DNA from: Dasypus novemcinctus
Lineage: Eukaryota > Chordata > Mammalia > Cingulata > Dasypodidae
DNA length: 64,000 bases
Assembly: GCF_030445035.2 (NCBI RefSeq)
Contig: NC_080689.1
Coordinates: 28,921,278 to 28,985,277 of the forward strand
Direction: 5' to 3'
A program made the position numbers and the translations under genes. Within the stretch, counting starts at the first letter, position 1; the number at the start of each line of letters is the position of its first letter. Below, piece by piece: positions 48,306 to 59,640 of this stretch. Below the pieces are notes generated by a model that was not told the origin of the DNA, did no database searches, and saw nothing but the letters and a program-made list of their open reading frames with translations.

Positions 48306-48870
48306 TTTTCTTTTTTTCTTTTTCCCCCTTCCCCCTTCCCCTCCCATTTGTGCTGTCCATGTCCACTCGTTGCGCGATCCTCTACATCCACTTCTCTTTT
48401 TGTCTTTTCCTCTCGGATGCACTGGGACTAGATCCTGGGGATCTCTGATGCGGAGATAGGCTCCCAGTTCCTGGTCTCTTTTGTGCCTCACCTTGACTCT
48501 CTCCCTCATCCCTCCTTTGTTGCATCATCGTCTTGCTGCGTGACCCACCCGCCGCACAAGCACTGGATCACCACAAGGGCACTGGGCTTACTGCATGGGC
48601 ACTTGGCTCACCATGTGGGCACTGGTTCACCACGTGGGCACTCACATGGGCATTTGGCTTGCCATGCAGGCACTCGGCTCACCACGCAGGCACTGGGCTC
48701 ACCACACGGGCACTTGAGTGGGCACTCGGCTCACTGCGTGGTCACCCACATGGGCACTGGCTCACCACACAGGCATGCTTTCTCTTCTTTGCCAGGAGGC
48801 CCCAGGGATAGAAACCAGGCCCTCCCATAAGGTAGGCAGAGGCCTTATCACTTGAGCCACATCCACTTCC
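48306..48870 (-). mobile_element. Long SINE with internal tandem repeats, minus strand
   Basis: Flanked by ccccatgtgtattt at 48292-48305 and 48871-48884. On the minus strand the 5' end has an A-box-like tggctcaagtg and a degenerate B box (ggtttctatccc), like the DAS SINE at 29491. The middle (about 48545-48770) is an array of degenerate units of about 20-28 bases, each with a ggcactnggctcacca-type block on plus. A purine-rich tail closes it. The array explains the His/Gly/Thr-rich frames at 48483-48830; they are not proteins. Confidence 0.85.
48545..48770. repeat. Minisatellite-like array inside the SINE
   Basis: About nine imperfect units built on ggcactcggctcaccac with cgtgggcac-type spacers. 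Unit length varies between roughly 20 and 28 bases. CpG and TpG/CpA pairs alternate between units, as expected from decay of methylated CpG. Confidence 0.8.
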
Positions 48871-48884
48871 CCCCATGTGTATTT

Positions 48885-49904
48885 AACTCCCTCCTAACAA
48901 AAGCATACCAAGTACTAAATGCAAATCTCCACATTATGGCTTACTACTAAATTAATTATTTGGTATTTTGACAGAAACCTAACCTCCCTATTTTCTTCTA
49001 ATATAAGATGCTGAAGATGAGCAATATAATCTTTCCCATTCTTTCATTATTTTATGAATTTTTTCATTTGGAAAAACAATTATTTTAAAAAACATATGCA
49101 TTGGAGTTGGTTGCTTCTTCTTCAACACAGAATTTACTTTTTCCAGATAACTAATGCATTTTTAGTGATTAATAAAGAACTCATATTTTCTACATTTATT
49201 TGAAATGCTATATTCATGATCTCTTTAATATTTATTAGCAATTTTATGAGCTTCTGGCTCTTTTATTTTTATTGTTAACCCATTCATTCATTGAACAAAT
49301 ATTTCTCAAGCACCTACTATGTATCTCTTGGTGTAGTACATGTTCATCTTTCTGTCAATTATTATAGCAGGACCAAAATGTTTTCACCATTTTATAGTGC
49401 ATTTATCTGGAAGAACAAATTCTCCTTAGTTATGTTTAGTTTTTGGCATTTTATTGGCTACAGTTGTCTATATATTATTCCAAATGCAGAGTCATTTTGT
49501 CAATTTCCAAAATCCCACTTGTAATATAATTTGGACTTCAGAGAGTTCTTAATTTCCTTCAAGACTCAAAGGAATTCCAATATCTCATCCCCTCAAGGTA
49601 AAGGTTGTCAGTGAGTGCTTTTGAATATTCTCACTTTCTGCTTACATTAGGGAGATGCATGTTAAATCTTGAAGTCTTTTTTTGTGTCAAGCTGCAGGAC
49701 ACTATTATAAGGTTTAACCATCCCTGAGTTTCAGTTTAAAATGTGTCTCATTCTCCACAGTTTATTTGTTTGTGGTTGTTTCAACATGACTGAGGACTTG
49801 ACAATCTTTTCTGGGAGTCTGTTTATTTGCCTTGTGAGAAAATTAGGTATGCATGGCAGAGGCTTTTGGCTGCTTACCCAAAATCCATTCTTTCTTCTTC
49901 CTGG
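48885..49904. other. No gene seen
   Basis: AT-rich. A short block near 49280 (cattgaacaaatatttctca) resembles the start of a common mammal-wide repeat but is too short to assign. Confidence 0.5.
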
Positions 49905-50225
49905 ATATTTCTATCTAGACTTCCTTTCCCAGCGTGCCTTTTGAGTAGGAGACTGAGTTTAGACCAATGGAATGTGAACTGAAGTGATTTATGCAATTTT
50001 CAGTGGGGGCTTTTCAGATGGTTCTTGCCTTCTTCCCACTCTTTTCCATTCTGCGGCCCCTGGGACATAGGTGATGGGCACTGGGGGTGCTACACCATGA
50101 AAGGAATACTGAAGCACCACAAGAAGACACGCTATCTATTTTTTCATGAGAAAAATAATCTCCTGTAGTGTTTGAGTCGTTCTGCTTCATTTTATTTTCT
50201 TTATCATAGACCAGCCTCCTTTAAC
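49905..50225 (+). repeat. MLT1-like LTR fragment
   Basis: Contains ctagacttcctttcccagcg, accaatggaatgtgaactga with an agtga block, and the 3' end ctttaactaatacc, in the order found in older MLT1 LTRs. Diverged; ends approximate. Confidence 0.5.
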
Positions 50226-51047
50226 TAATACCACATTCTAATTCACTATAACCTCTTTAACTCAAGGCATCGTGGTTTTTATTACAAATAAAGTTTATTA
50301 ACAAGTTTTTAGAGAAAAACTACCATTCACAACTCCATGAAGAGTGTTCTTTCCACATTGGAAACCAGAATATGACGCGGTATTTTGGATTGGCTTTCTT
50401 AGAAACAGACTGTGAGATGAAGAGTTCTGCCAATATGTAATGGGGAGTATCCCTGGAAAATACTGCTGTAAAGAAGTTAGAAAGCAGTATCAGGAAAAAG
50501 GAGAAGGTGACCTCCAATATAGCAGCAACTAAAGCTTTAGCCTGGATCCTACAGGGAGCTCCGGATGGCCCTTTGGCATTGTCCCAAAATGAAGCAAAAG
50601 AGACAGGCGTTTGTCTTTGCACATCAGCCACTGGCCATGAGTATCCCTAGGGAAGACTCACATCCTGGAAGCAACAGTCACGTATGGTCCATGGCAATGC
50701 CCAGTGAGGGATGCAGCTGAGAGCTAGGGGATAGGCATTGAAGACAGAATCTGATGGGGAAGACCCCAAAGTACCCAATACATGTGGATAATAATTTATT
50801 GCATAATTCTTTTAAAGAATCTAAATTTGTCAATTTAATGGAAAGTACAAAATGAGTTGGAGCTAAGTAAATAAAAAGCTTTCCTGTTGGAGGGGAGTTG
50901 ATTACATTAATGTTTCCTAAGATATGGTGTATGCCCTTCAGGGTAAGAATGATACTGGACATGCAGAGAGAAATTATGAGAATTACATTAATATAAACAG
51001 GAAAATAATACATGCATATCATTTATAAATCTATAGTATGTCAAGTA
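50226..51047. other. No gene seen
   Basis: Two minus frames of 103 and 114 codons (50320-50631, 50678-51022) lack recognisable domains and are probably chance. Confidence 0.45.
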
Positions 51048-51113
51048 TTTTCTAGAATCTATATTGCATAGACTTACAGTACGTCATAATTATTTTCTAG
51101 AATCTATATTGTA
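51048..51113. repeat. Local direct duplication of about 22 bp
   Basis: attttctagaatctatattg occurs twice with starts about 43 bases apart, in an AT-rich stretch. Confidence 0.75.
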
Positions 51114-51342
51114 CTTTCTAAAATGAAATTGATCATAACAGTTACTATTCTATGTAACATTAGGAAAGCAAAATGACACTGGAAAATCTCTATAACACAT
51201 GCTTTAAAAAGAGTCCATAATTACAAATTCTTTGGTCACTACTAACTCCTGTTGTTTTGAAATTTCTTATATCTACCCTAATATATTTTGCAATTTTTGT
51301 TGGTCAGCAGTTCCATTACTTGGTATTTGAAAAAGAAATAAA

Positions 51343-51344
51343 AA

Positions 51345-51397
<53 letters not shown>

Positions 51398-51400
51398 CAC
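51343..51400. repeat. (TA)n microsatellite
   Basis: A run of TA dinucleotides with one interruption, ending in acacatacacacac. It accounts for the Tyr/Ile repeat in a minus frame. Confidence 0.95.
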
Positions 51401-51829
51401 ACAGCATTGTTTACCTTCTAAATATCTTCCTTTCTTAGGTTTGGTGATATATTTTGTTGCATTGGAAGTTAATACAGTATTGAAGTCATCCAATGGCAAA
51501 TTTTTGTTTCACTCATATTGGATTTGTACTCTGTCTCTCTGTTTTCATGCCTCTATGATAATACAATGACTTTTTGTTTCAAGGTCTAGGGTAATAAACA
51601 TTCTGAAGACTTTTTAAATGGCAATTAAACTCAATATGCATAGAACTATCAAGGCACATAACTAGAAATAAAATACAAGTTGCTGTCTGATAGTGGTTGT
51701 GAAATGCAACCTGGTTTCATAAACATTAAAATGTCAGTTGTAGAATTGATGAAATATAGTATATTAGGGTTGGTATCAATTTTTTAAACTGGCCTGTATG
51801 CACATTAAAGAGTACTAGTTTATATCAAT

Positions 51830-51866
51830 AAGGGATTATTTTATGAAAGGGATTATTTTATGAAAG
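51830..51866. repeat. Two-copy 17-bp tandem duplication
   Basis: gggattattttatgaaa occurs twice back to back. Confidence 0.85.
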
Positions 51867-52180
51867 ATTAAAAAATTGATTTTGTTTAGTATATTTCTCT
51901 AGTTTATATAAGGGATTGCTTGCAAGAAACAAAATATAATGAGATAACAAACCAAAAATGATGTAAAATAAACCAATCCTAACTAACAAGGGGCTCAGAA
52001 ATTATCAAATGCCATTTAGCAGATAATTCCATGTAATTTTTGAGTCTGGAATATTTCTGACAGACCATCTCTTTATTACATGGCCTCGTAAAATTCTCTA
52101 CCCATTCATTAACAAAACTTTCATTCCAAACATATCCATCACCTACTCTCCTACATGTTTTGCTTTTTATTTTTTCTTTT

Positions 52181-52250
52181 GATAATGGATTCCTTATATT
52201 AAATCATTTATAAATGATAGTGGATTCCTGCTATCAAGTCATATATAAAT
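52181..52250. repeat. Two-copy 35-bp tandem duplication
   Basis: The units 52181-52215 and 52216-52250 share a gata-tggattcct start and a tataaat end and differ at a handful of positions. Divergence suggests an older event than the 6221 or 51830 duplications. Confidence 0.8.
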
Positions 52251-53267
52251 GATAAACTATATTCCAGTGTTGAAGCGTCACTATTATGTAAAACTCAAGA
52301 CCTAATGACAAAATCTCCTTTGTGTCAATTGGTTGATACATATTTCATTTTTATCTAGCTTTTTTTTTTCATTTCTTCTCTGGCTTAACTGAAAAAAATA
52401 CAAAAATGAAAATGAGAAAAATATATAACAGAAATGATTGTTTCAGTATTTGTAACCTTATTAAACAAAAGATCTTTTTTGATAAAAAAATAGTGGTACT
52501 GTAAATCAATTTATCTACTTGTGCTTAAATATGTTCAATAAAATTGTAAATAGCTGTCAGTGACAGAAATTTCTTATGATCTAAATGATTTTTTGAACAA
52601 AAATTAACTCAAAGAAAATGTTTTGCTTAAAAACTATTAAGTAGGAAAATTTTTGCCTTAAAATGGTTCCAAAGCAAATTAGAAACTCTTTTTCATCATA
52701 CTCTCACAATGACAATGATATAAACAATGTTGTTTTTCAGCTCGACTGGCACCTCCAAGCACTGGGCTCAGAAATTGTAATTAAAAGCCATTTACAAGAC
52801 TCATTTCACAGTTTACCATGGGAAGAAGCACATCATGTTCTAATTCTGTTCTGTGAAAAGCCTCCCACACTATCACTGAGAAATTTTCAAAGGTCATGGT
52901 TGAAGTAAGCACCTGCCTTGTTTGGTATGCAGCGTGTGCTACCAAGTCATCCAGTCTCTTAAAGTACATCACCAACATTTTCTCCCAGAGATCTTCTGAA
53001 GTCTAGGGCAGATTTCACTCTCTAGCTCTTTGACAAGTTCTCCCAATATTAAACAGTAGTATATACAAACACTCCCTGGAGTATATGGCTTGGCCATTTA
53101 ATCTGCCAGTTGTGTGGCTATTAATATTATCCAAATGGATGTTGCTAAGCTGTTTTGGTGCTACCAATACAAAGGTCGTGATTTCAAACGTGATGAGGAG
53201 TAAAAGCACATCCAGAGTAAGTTAGGCAGCAGACCCCAAAAGAAAACAACTCAGTGGTGGGAGATTG

Positions 53268-53342
53268 ATTTTTTTTTTTTTTTTTTTTTTGAGAAGAAGA
53301 AGAACAAGAAAAAAGCTAAAAAGAAAAGGAAAAAAAAAAACA
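53268..53342. repeat. Poly(T) followed by a polypurine tract
   Basis: A run of more than 20 T, then about 50 bases of almost pure purine built from gaagaagaag, aaaaag and ggaaaaa. Low complexity. No element boundary is obvious. Confidence 0.85.
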
Positions 53343-54004
53343 AAACCCAGTAGGATTAAAATATGCATAACTAGCAATCTAAGAATCAGGAAAGAGTAAA
53401 TACATATAAAAGTATATGGACTTGATTACACAAAACTGTTCATGTCCTAAGCTTTTTTGTATTCTAAGTTCCCCCTTCCCCTCTCCTGCCCTTTATAAAA
53501 GAGATGCCTGGTGCATCATCCTGTTGAAGGATTAGCTCTACCAGCACTTCAGTCCTTTCCTTGCTGCACATTGATGACTCATAAGTGCATGCTAACTCTC
53601 CAAACTCAGTAGATAGACTGGAACTAGAATTCCCTTCTGATAATTTCCAAAAGATTAAGCAATTAAAATGTTACAAATGGGGAATATTATAGGAGGCACT
53701 CTATGGGTTTATTACTCAGTAAATATCAAGTGAAAATGCCGTTAGCAGATTTGTCCTATATAATCAACTAAAGGGATTTAATAGTTACATTAAAAGGTAC
53801 TCATCTGCTTTCAATCCATTATGCTTTTAGTAGTACATTACCATACTATCATTATAAATTGTATTTTAGTTTCTGAAAAAAATTCATGTATATATTTTAC
53901 TCCACCAAAGTAATTTGTGTACAAAGTAATAAAAAGGCTATGCCAAAATGTTACAATTTAACTATTGCCATCCATTTCAACTTCAATGTAATAACAAATG
54001 CTAC
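53343..54004. other. No gene seen
   Basis: AT-rich, nothing supported. Confidence 0.5.
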
Positions 54005-54241
54005 CATTCACTTATTCAGCATTTGACTTGCTGACCACTTCATTAAATATTTTCTATAATTAACTGATATAATTATCCTATATATTTCAAATATTCTATC
54101 ACTATTTCCACTTAACATGTGAGGAAACAGCCTCTGGGAGACAAAGTAACTTGCCCCATATCATACAGCCAGCAGGTGGGAGATATTTTCAAATCCAGTT
54201 ATATATGATTCCAAAGCCTGTGGTCTTCACCACTATCACAA
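54005..54241 (-). repeat. MIR element, minus strand
   Basis: Plus strand shows aacatgtgaggaaacagcct, agtaacttgccccatatcat and ggtcttcaccactatcac, the reversed MIR core and 5' part. Confidence 0.8.
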
Positions 54242-55539
54242 TCATTCTTAAATTGAGCACCCTCTAATAGTTCTATAAAAATCAGATCAGAGCTCTGGTT
54301 TTAAATTGCTATTTCTAAGATACATTTTAAAATTTGTTAGCTGCTTGATTCAATGTGACATTCAATGTGCATCAGAATATATTCAACTTTATGGAAATGA
54401 AAGAGAAATTGGGGCAGAATTCAGTAACCTTATATCCAACCACTTTAAAGGACTTTCCGAATGTAGCTATGTTCATAGACTCTGAACTCTCAAATAAATA
54501 CAAATGGAATCCTATTATCAACTCTCTATAGCAATGTAAATGTATTTGTGTGCTTCTATTCCTTTAGATTTCCTCCTGCATTTAGAGCACAGTGCAGTCT
54601 GGTTCAATCTGGTGGCTGTCACTCTGAACCTCTTTCAATGGAGTATTTCTCCTCATCCTGAGAGACAAAGGCAGCTGGTGGTATTACCAATAAGGTTATA
54701 TTTTTCTATTAACTTTATCTATACTAAAGAATATATAACCAGATCAAAGTCTATCCTGTAAAGAAGACATACTTGTGCAGTTCTGTGAAGTCAGAAGCAA
54801 TACACATCAGAAAAGGAAATAAATTACTACGGGATTAGTTCTATTTCTGAAAGGCCTTAAGTACATGCACCATCTTCCAATGTTCAGGCACATGAGTCAA
54901 TTCTAATCTTTACTGTGTTCCTGGACATAAAATACCTTGACTCATGGTGAATTCAGGAAGTCCCTATAGCCCTATATGATTCTATTATATGTTAGGATTA
55001 AAAGGACAAATAGCAAAGTATTTGAATAAAATATTTCTAAAAAGGAAAAATTGCATGTTTTGGTATGAGATTTTGTTGAATATGTAAATGTTTTTCAGAG
55101 TAGCTTGCCCCACACTAATGAGGTACACCAAGATATAATTAGAAAAAAGGAAAAATCTAGGAGGAAATGAAACTCAATAGGATGTAAAATAGTCTCCAAA
55201 TAAGGGACCATGGTATTCAATCTTATATTCTTTTTTAAATCACCATTTAGATTATGTACAAACGACTTCACCTTAGTTTCTCTTCTATAGCATAATAAGA
55301 GTGCTTGAGAAAAATGAGGTGATGAGTGACTCATGAAAACAATTCCAAAACAACCCAACACCTGAGTATTTAAAATGAAAAATGGTAAATCCATATTTGG
55401 GTTGTGAAATTGGAATGATAAATGATTTTACCTATGATCTTGATTTGTTTGAGCTTCCATTTTATCCAGGGGATTACAAAGAAGAAACAGAAGTTTCTAA
55501 TCAGGTTGACATATAAAAGATCTTTTGAGGTGCTGATAA
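54242..55539. other. No gene seen
   Basis: AT-rich. Frames of 73 and 99 codons are at chance length. Confidence 0.5.
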
Positions 55540-55910
55540 AGACCCTTGCCCCTGCCCAGAAGGAAGAACTAACAAAGAGATCAGGCTGATATCAGAAAAA
55601 TCTGCTGATCTTTACCAGATGGCCACAATTTTACACTAACATCCTGGTTGATAATTAATGAATTGGGCCTCAAGGACACCTTACCTGGGCAGTCCACAGT
55701 AGTTCGCATTGTCTTCATAGCACACGGTACTCATGTACTGACCATAATTTATGTCCCCTTTTCCTTCCCCATTCCCCAACACCTTTCCTTTGTTTCAAGC
55801 AACCTTATAAGCTACTCCCTCAGCTCACCCCTTTGAGCAGAAACCTCTTTTGGTGTAATTCCTGCATTAATGCAACTTTAGCACAATAAGCTTGCTCAGC
55901 ACCCCAACCC
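55540..55910 (+). repeat. Possible LTR (class I-like), unassigned
   Basis: Less AT-rich, with cttataagctactccctcag, then ctcacccctttgagcagaaa and a gcacaataagcttgctcagc end that would suit an LTR R-U5 region. No TG...CA pair or target-site duplication is certain. Confidence 0.3.
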
Positions 55911-55924
55911 CTATCTTTTATATC

Positions 55925-56669
55925 TTTAGTTTTAAAGAAGCTTTAAACTACGGAAAAGTTATACTGAAAATATAGGGGACTCCCATATATCCCTCACCTC
56001 CATCTCTCACATCTTCCCCTATTAATAATAGCTTATATTAGTGTGACACATTTGTTAACAATCAGTGAACAAATGTTGAAGCATTGCCACTAACCATGGT
56101 CTATAGTTTACAATATGGTTTACTTCTTTGCACAATATAATTTTAGAGGTTTTGACAATATGTATAATGGCCTGTATCTGTCATTGCAATATCATGCAGA
56201 AAAATTCCATTGTTCCATAATGTCCCATGTTCCATGTGTTCTTTCTTTCTCCTCTCTCCAGAATTTCTGGTAGCCACTATCTTTATATCAATGTTACAAG
56301 TTCTTCCATTACTACAGTAATAACAAGTCTACTTTGGTCCATGGTTGCATTCCCCTCTTATGTTTCATTTCTCAATCTTGATGACTTTGGATTGTGATAC
56401 CCACTCTGTTTCAGAGTGAGAGGGGGTTGCTTAGATCTATGCAACAGCCAGAAAGAACCATCTTGCTTGAACTTGTAGATATTCTGTTTTGAGGAATGGG
56501 CATTGTCCATTGTCATCATTTTGTTACTTGTCCTGCAGGAGTCCAATGAACTGGAGAGTAAGTGTTGGCTGCAACTCTGACTCAGGGCTCAGCCAGCATA
56601 TTAACAGACTAAAGATATAAGTCTCTGGGACACATATTTAACAGATATAGTGCTAATTTTAGGTTTAAA
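55925..56669 (-). repeat. L1 3' UTR, minus strand, host of the retrovirus
   Basis: Shares blocks with the young L1 3' UTR around 14700-15380, for example the reversed cggaaaagttatactgaaaa start and the gactcagggctcagccagca region. It ends exactly where the retroviral LTR begins, so the virus probably integrated into this L1. Confidence 0.7.
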
Positions 56670-57186
56670 TGTAAGAAACAGAGATTAGTTTAGTTTTCAC
56701 AAAAAGGAAGAAAATATTAAGTAATGTAACCTGGCAGCCTACTGCCTTATTCTCCCACTTCCAGGTTAAGCAGGAACAAAGGAAACTAGCTTAAGCCAGT
56801 TCTATAGCTGGTAAAAAGGATGCAGAAGAAAGAGCTAAGTCAATACCAATTCAGCACTAAATTCCATTCCTTATTTGGCAAAAGGAGCAGGTAAAAGCTA
56901 AAACGGTTGGAATGTGATGGAGAAAGCAGTTAATCAAAAATTTTGTGCGGGAAAGTTAGACTTCTCGGATAGGCTGTAACCTCTGAAGTATCCAATATAT
57001 GGAGAAACAGAGGAAGGGTTTGCATGCTAAGCTTAAGGGTATAAATTGTGTCATTTCTCTTTGTTTGGGGTGCCAGTCACATTTTCTGGTTGTATGCCCC
57101 TTCTTGCAAGATTGAGAGTAAATTCTTTTCTTCTCCACAATTGCATGGACCTGATTTTCTTCCAGAAAAAAGATTTCTTTCTTACA
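56670..57186 (+). repeat. 5' LTR of the endogenous retrovirus
   Basis: 517 bases from tgtaagaaac to tttctttcttaca. The ends form a perfect 9-bp inverted repeat (tgtaagaaa / tttcttaca), which an integrase recognises. A TATA box (tataaa) is at 57040-57045. No clear aataaa is seen; agtaaa at 57117 could be a weak poly(A) signal. The primer binding site starts four bases after the LTR. Confidence 0.9.
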
Positions 57187-57190
57187 GCTT

Positions 57191-57208
57191 TGGGGGCTCA
57201 TTCAGGAT
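57191..57208 (+). promoter_or_regulatory. Primer binding site, tRNA-Pro type
   Basis: tgggggctcattcaggat matches the tRNA-Pro-complementary site of many gammaretroviruses at 15 of 18 bases by my comparison. It sits just after the LTR and would prime minus-strand DNA synthesis. Confidence 0.85.
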
Positions 57209-57618
57209 CCTGAAGCTTCAGAGAGCAGACCCCAGGGGTGGACAATGGGGAGGCAGGCCCCACTATTTAAGTGGTCTTGCACACCGCTGGCAGGGGCCTT
57301 GCCTCTGGCAGCCAAGAGACCCAAGAACAGATGCTTAGATCTGCTGATTGTGGATGATAAAAAGGGAAGAGAAAATCTGCCTCTTGTTGACCAAGTAATT
57401 CCATGCATGGACCAAGGTAAGAACAAAGGCTAGTAAGTATTACCTTGGAGGCCGGAGATTCTGACGAGTCTGAGGTTGATTGTGCATGCATGAGACATGT
57501 GACATACCGCACGAAGTGAGTGTAGAGTCCCAATTCACGTTTCCCTTCTCCCTTGAGGAAAGGTCAGAGATGGACAAAGCAAAAGATTCAAGAGAAAGAG
57601 ACCCAGACAAGATTCAGA

Positions 57619-59200
57619 ATGGGAAATAGAGGCAGTCAGTTGAATGGGAAAAAGGGGAAGGAGGTATCTGTAGGACCCCTGGAAATATTCCTCCAGGTTG
57701 TCCATTAGAGAGGATGGTAAAGCATTGAAACAATAGTGATCAGACCAGGAGAAAAGAGCAGAAGAAAATGATTAAATACTGCTGTTGTATCTGGACCAAG
57801 TTAAGTATTTTACCAACTGACATATTCTGGCCAAAATAAGGGTCAGATGAGGATTGGCTTTGTGCCGACCTTGTACTGTATGTTAATGGGAAAACACCCT
57901 TCTCCAAAGCAGAGTCTAAATATGCCATGTGCTGGTTAAAGGGAAAGGGGGCCACTCTCTATCCTATAAAAGCTGAAAATCTAAACCCTGAAACCAAGCT
58001 TGCAAAAACAAAAGCTGCAAAAACTAAACCCTGGGACCCCCTGTCGAATCTCCCTCCTCCTTATGTCCCCCATCCCCTCCCGGGAGAAAGGCCATTAGAC
58101 TTGGAGGGCCCAACAGAATCCATTCTAAACCATGGGGAACCAGAGAATCAAGTGGGGCCAACAGTCCCACTGGTTGCAAACCACCAACGGCTGAGGAAAG
58201 AATTGGAACAGTTTAAGAAAGATATACAAAATTTTCCATTCCCCAGAGCACCTGAGGAGAAAAGAGTGAAAGAGAAACCTCCACTGAGCCTTTGTATCCA
58301 CTGAGAGAGGTACCAACAAGGCCAGGGGAGATTGGCTATGTAAATGCCCCACCGACAAGTACTGAAGTAAGGAACTTCAAAAAGGAAATGAAATCACTAA
58401 TGGAAGATCCAGCAAGTCTGGCTAAACAAGTAGATCAATTCCTAGGTCCTAGTCTATATACCTGGCTTAAACTTATGTCCATATTGAGTACCCTCTTTAT
58501 GGAAAAAGAAAGAGGAATGGTGCAGAGGGCAGCTATAAAGGAGTGGGAGAGGCAGCATCCACCCAGACAGAGGGTGATGGCAGCAAAACAAAAGTTCCCA
58601 AACACAAACCCTATTTGGGATAACAACAACCTGGGGGACAGAGCACAAAAGAAAAATCTTAGAGACCTCATTATATAGGGGATCAAATTGGCCATACCCA
58701 AATCTCAAAACTTGAATAAAGTCTTTGAAGTAGCCTAGGAGGAGGACGAAATTCCAGCTGCCTACCTGCAATGATTGAGGGATCAGGTGAGGAAATATTC
58801 AGGGATGAGCCTTAATCAATCTGTGGCTCAGGGTATGTTAAAAGTCAGCTTTGTGAAGGGGTCTTGGCCTGATATTCAAAAAAAGATTCAGAAAATAGGA
58901 TGAATAGATAAGCCTTTGGAAGAGTTATTGAGAAAGTCCCAGAAAGTGTTTGTAAGGAGAGAGGAGGAAAAGCAGAAAGAGAAAGCAAAGGTTATAATAA
59001 GCACATTTAACCAAATGGTTAAGAAAAGATTGGAGATGAGTCAGGGAAGGAACAGGCAAAGGTAAAAATAAAGATGCAAAATGGACTTATTTAGATAAGG
59101 AGGCAAGGAAAATGCTAGGCTCTGCAGAGTGCTATCACTGTGGAAAGCCTGGTCATTTAAAAATGAAATGCCCACTGGCATTTCTTCTAAAGCCCACTGG
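57619..59200 (+). pseudogene. Defective retroviral gag
   Basis: Gag builds the virus core. A candidate start at 57619 gives Met-Gly-Asn, fitting N-terminal myristoylation, but its frame soon stops. A second frame (57927-58304) holds a PPPY late-domain motif at 58053-58064, which in related viruses recruits NEDD4-type ligases for budding. A third frame (58292-58678) resembles the capsid N-terminal region. Nucleocapsid has one CCHC zinc knuckle, C-x2-C-x4-H-x4-C, at 59130-59171. At least three frames are used, so several frameshifts separate the parts. Confidence 0.85.
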
Positions 59201-59640
59201 GAGACTTTAGTAAATCTAAGGGTAGACCTGAATCAGGAAAAAATTACATTTTTAGTGGACACCAGGGCAGCCCAATCCTCTGTGACTTACCTTCTGAAGA
59301 AACCAAATTTTCTGGCAGTTCCCTTACAGTCTCAGGGGTAAAAGGAGAAGGATTTGAGGTCCCTATTCTTTGTCCCACTAATAGTTCTTTGGAGTACAAT
59401 CAAATCATAGGCCCTTTATTGTACATCCCAAAAACTGGGAGTAATTTGTTAGGAAGGTTCTTAATAGTATTCACGGGTCTGGATTTGGAAGTAAGGGATG
59501 GGCAAATAAAAGTAGTCTTAACCATGCTCACTAAAAAATATGAAAAAAGATATCAGAGAGGAAGTGTGAGTGAGAGAAGGGAATAGAGGTGGTTTGCAGG
59601 TACCTCCTATTAAAATAAAATTGAAGGCCTCCTTCGGGAT
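59200..59640 (+). pseudogene. Defective retroviral protease region
   Basis: Follows nucleocapsid. The frame 59129-59341 contains VDTRAAQSS at about 59255, the place of the aspartic protease active site; the usual Gly after Asp-Thr is Arg here (59258-59269). A further open part at 59389-59586 continues the protease-like region before a stop. Not expected to be active. Confidence 0.8.

Larger units (their letters stand above)
51401..53267. other. No gene seen; one weak exon-like block
   Basis: AT-rich. At 52741-52905 an open stretch is bounded by a tttttcag acceptor-like and a gtaagc donor-like site, discussed as a finding. Otherwise no coding signal. Confidence 0.45.

Noticed and set aside
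48545-48770. CRISPR-like array
   Set aside because: Units are degenerate and contiguous, without unique spacers, and lie inside a mammalian SINE.
48483-48830. His/Gly/Thr repeat protein
   Set aside because: Translation of the tandem array in a SINE; TSD and tRNA-like head show a transposon.
50320-51022. Minus-strand ORFs of 103 and 114 codons
   Set aside because: No recognised motif, no CpG or splice context, and length compatible with chance in 64 kb.
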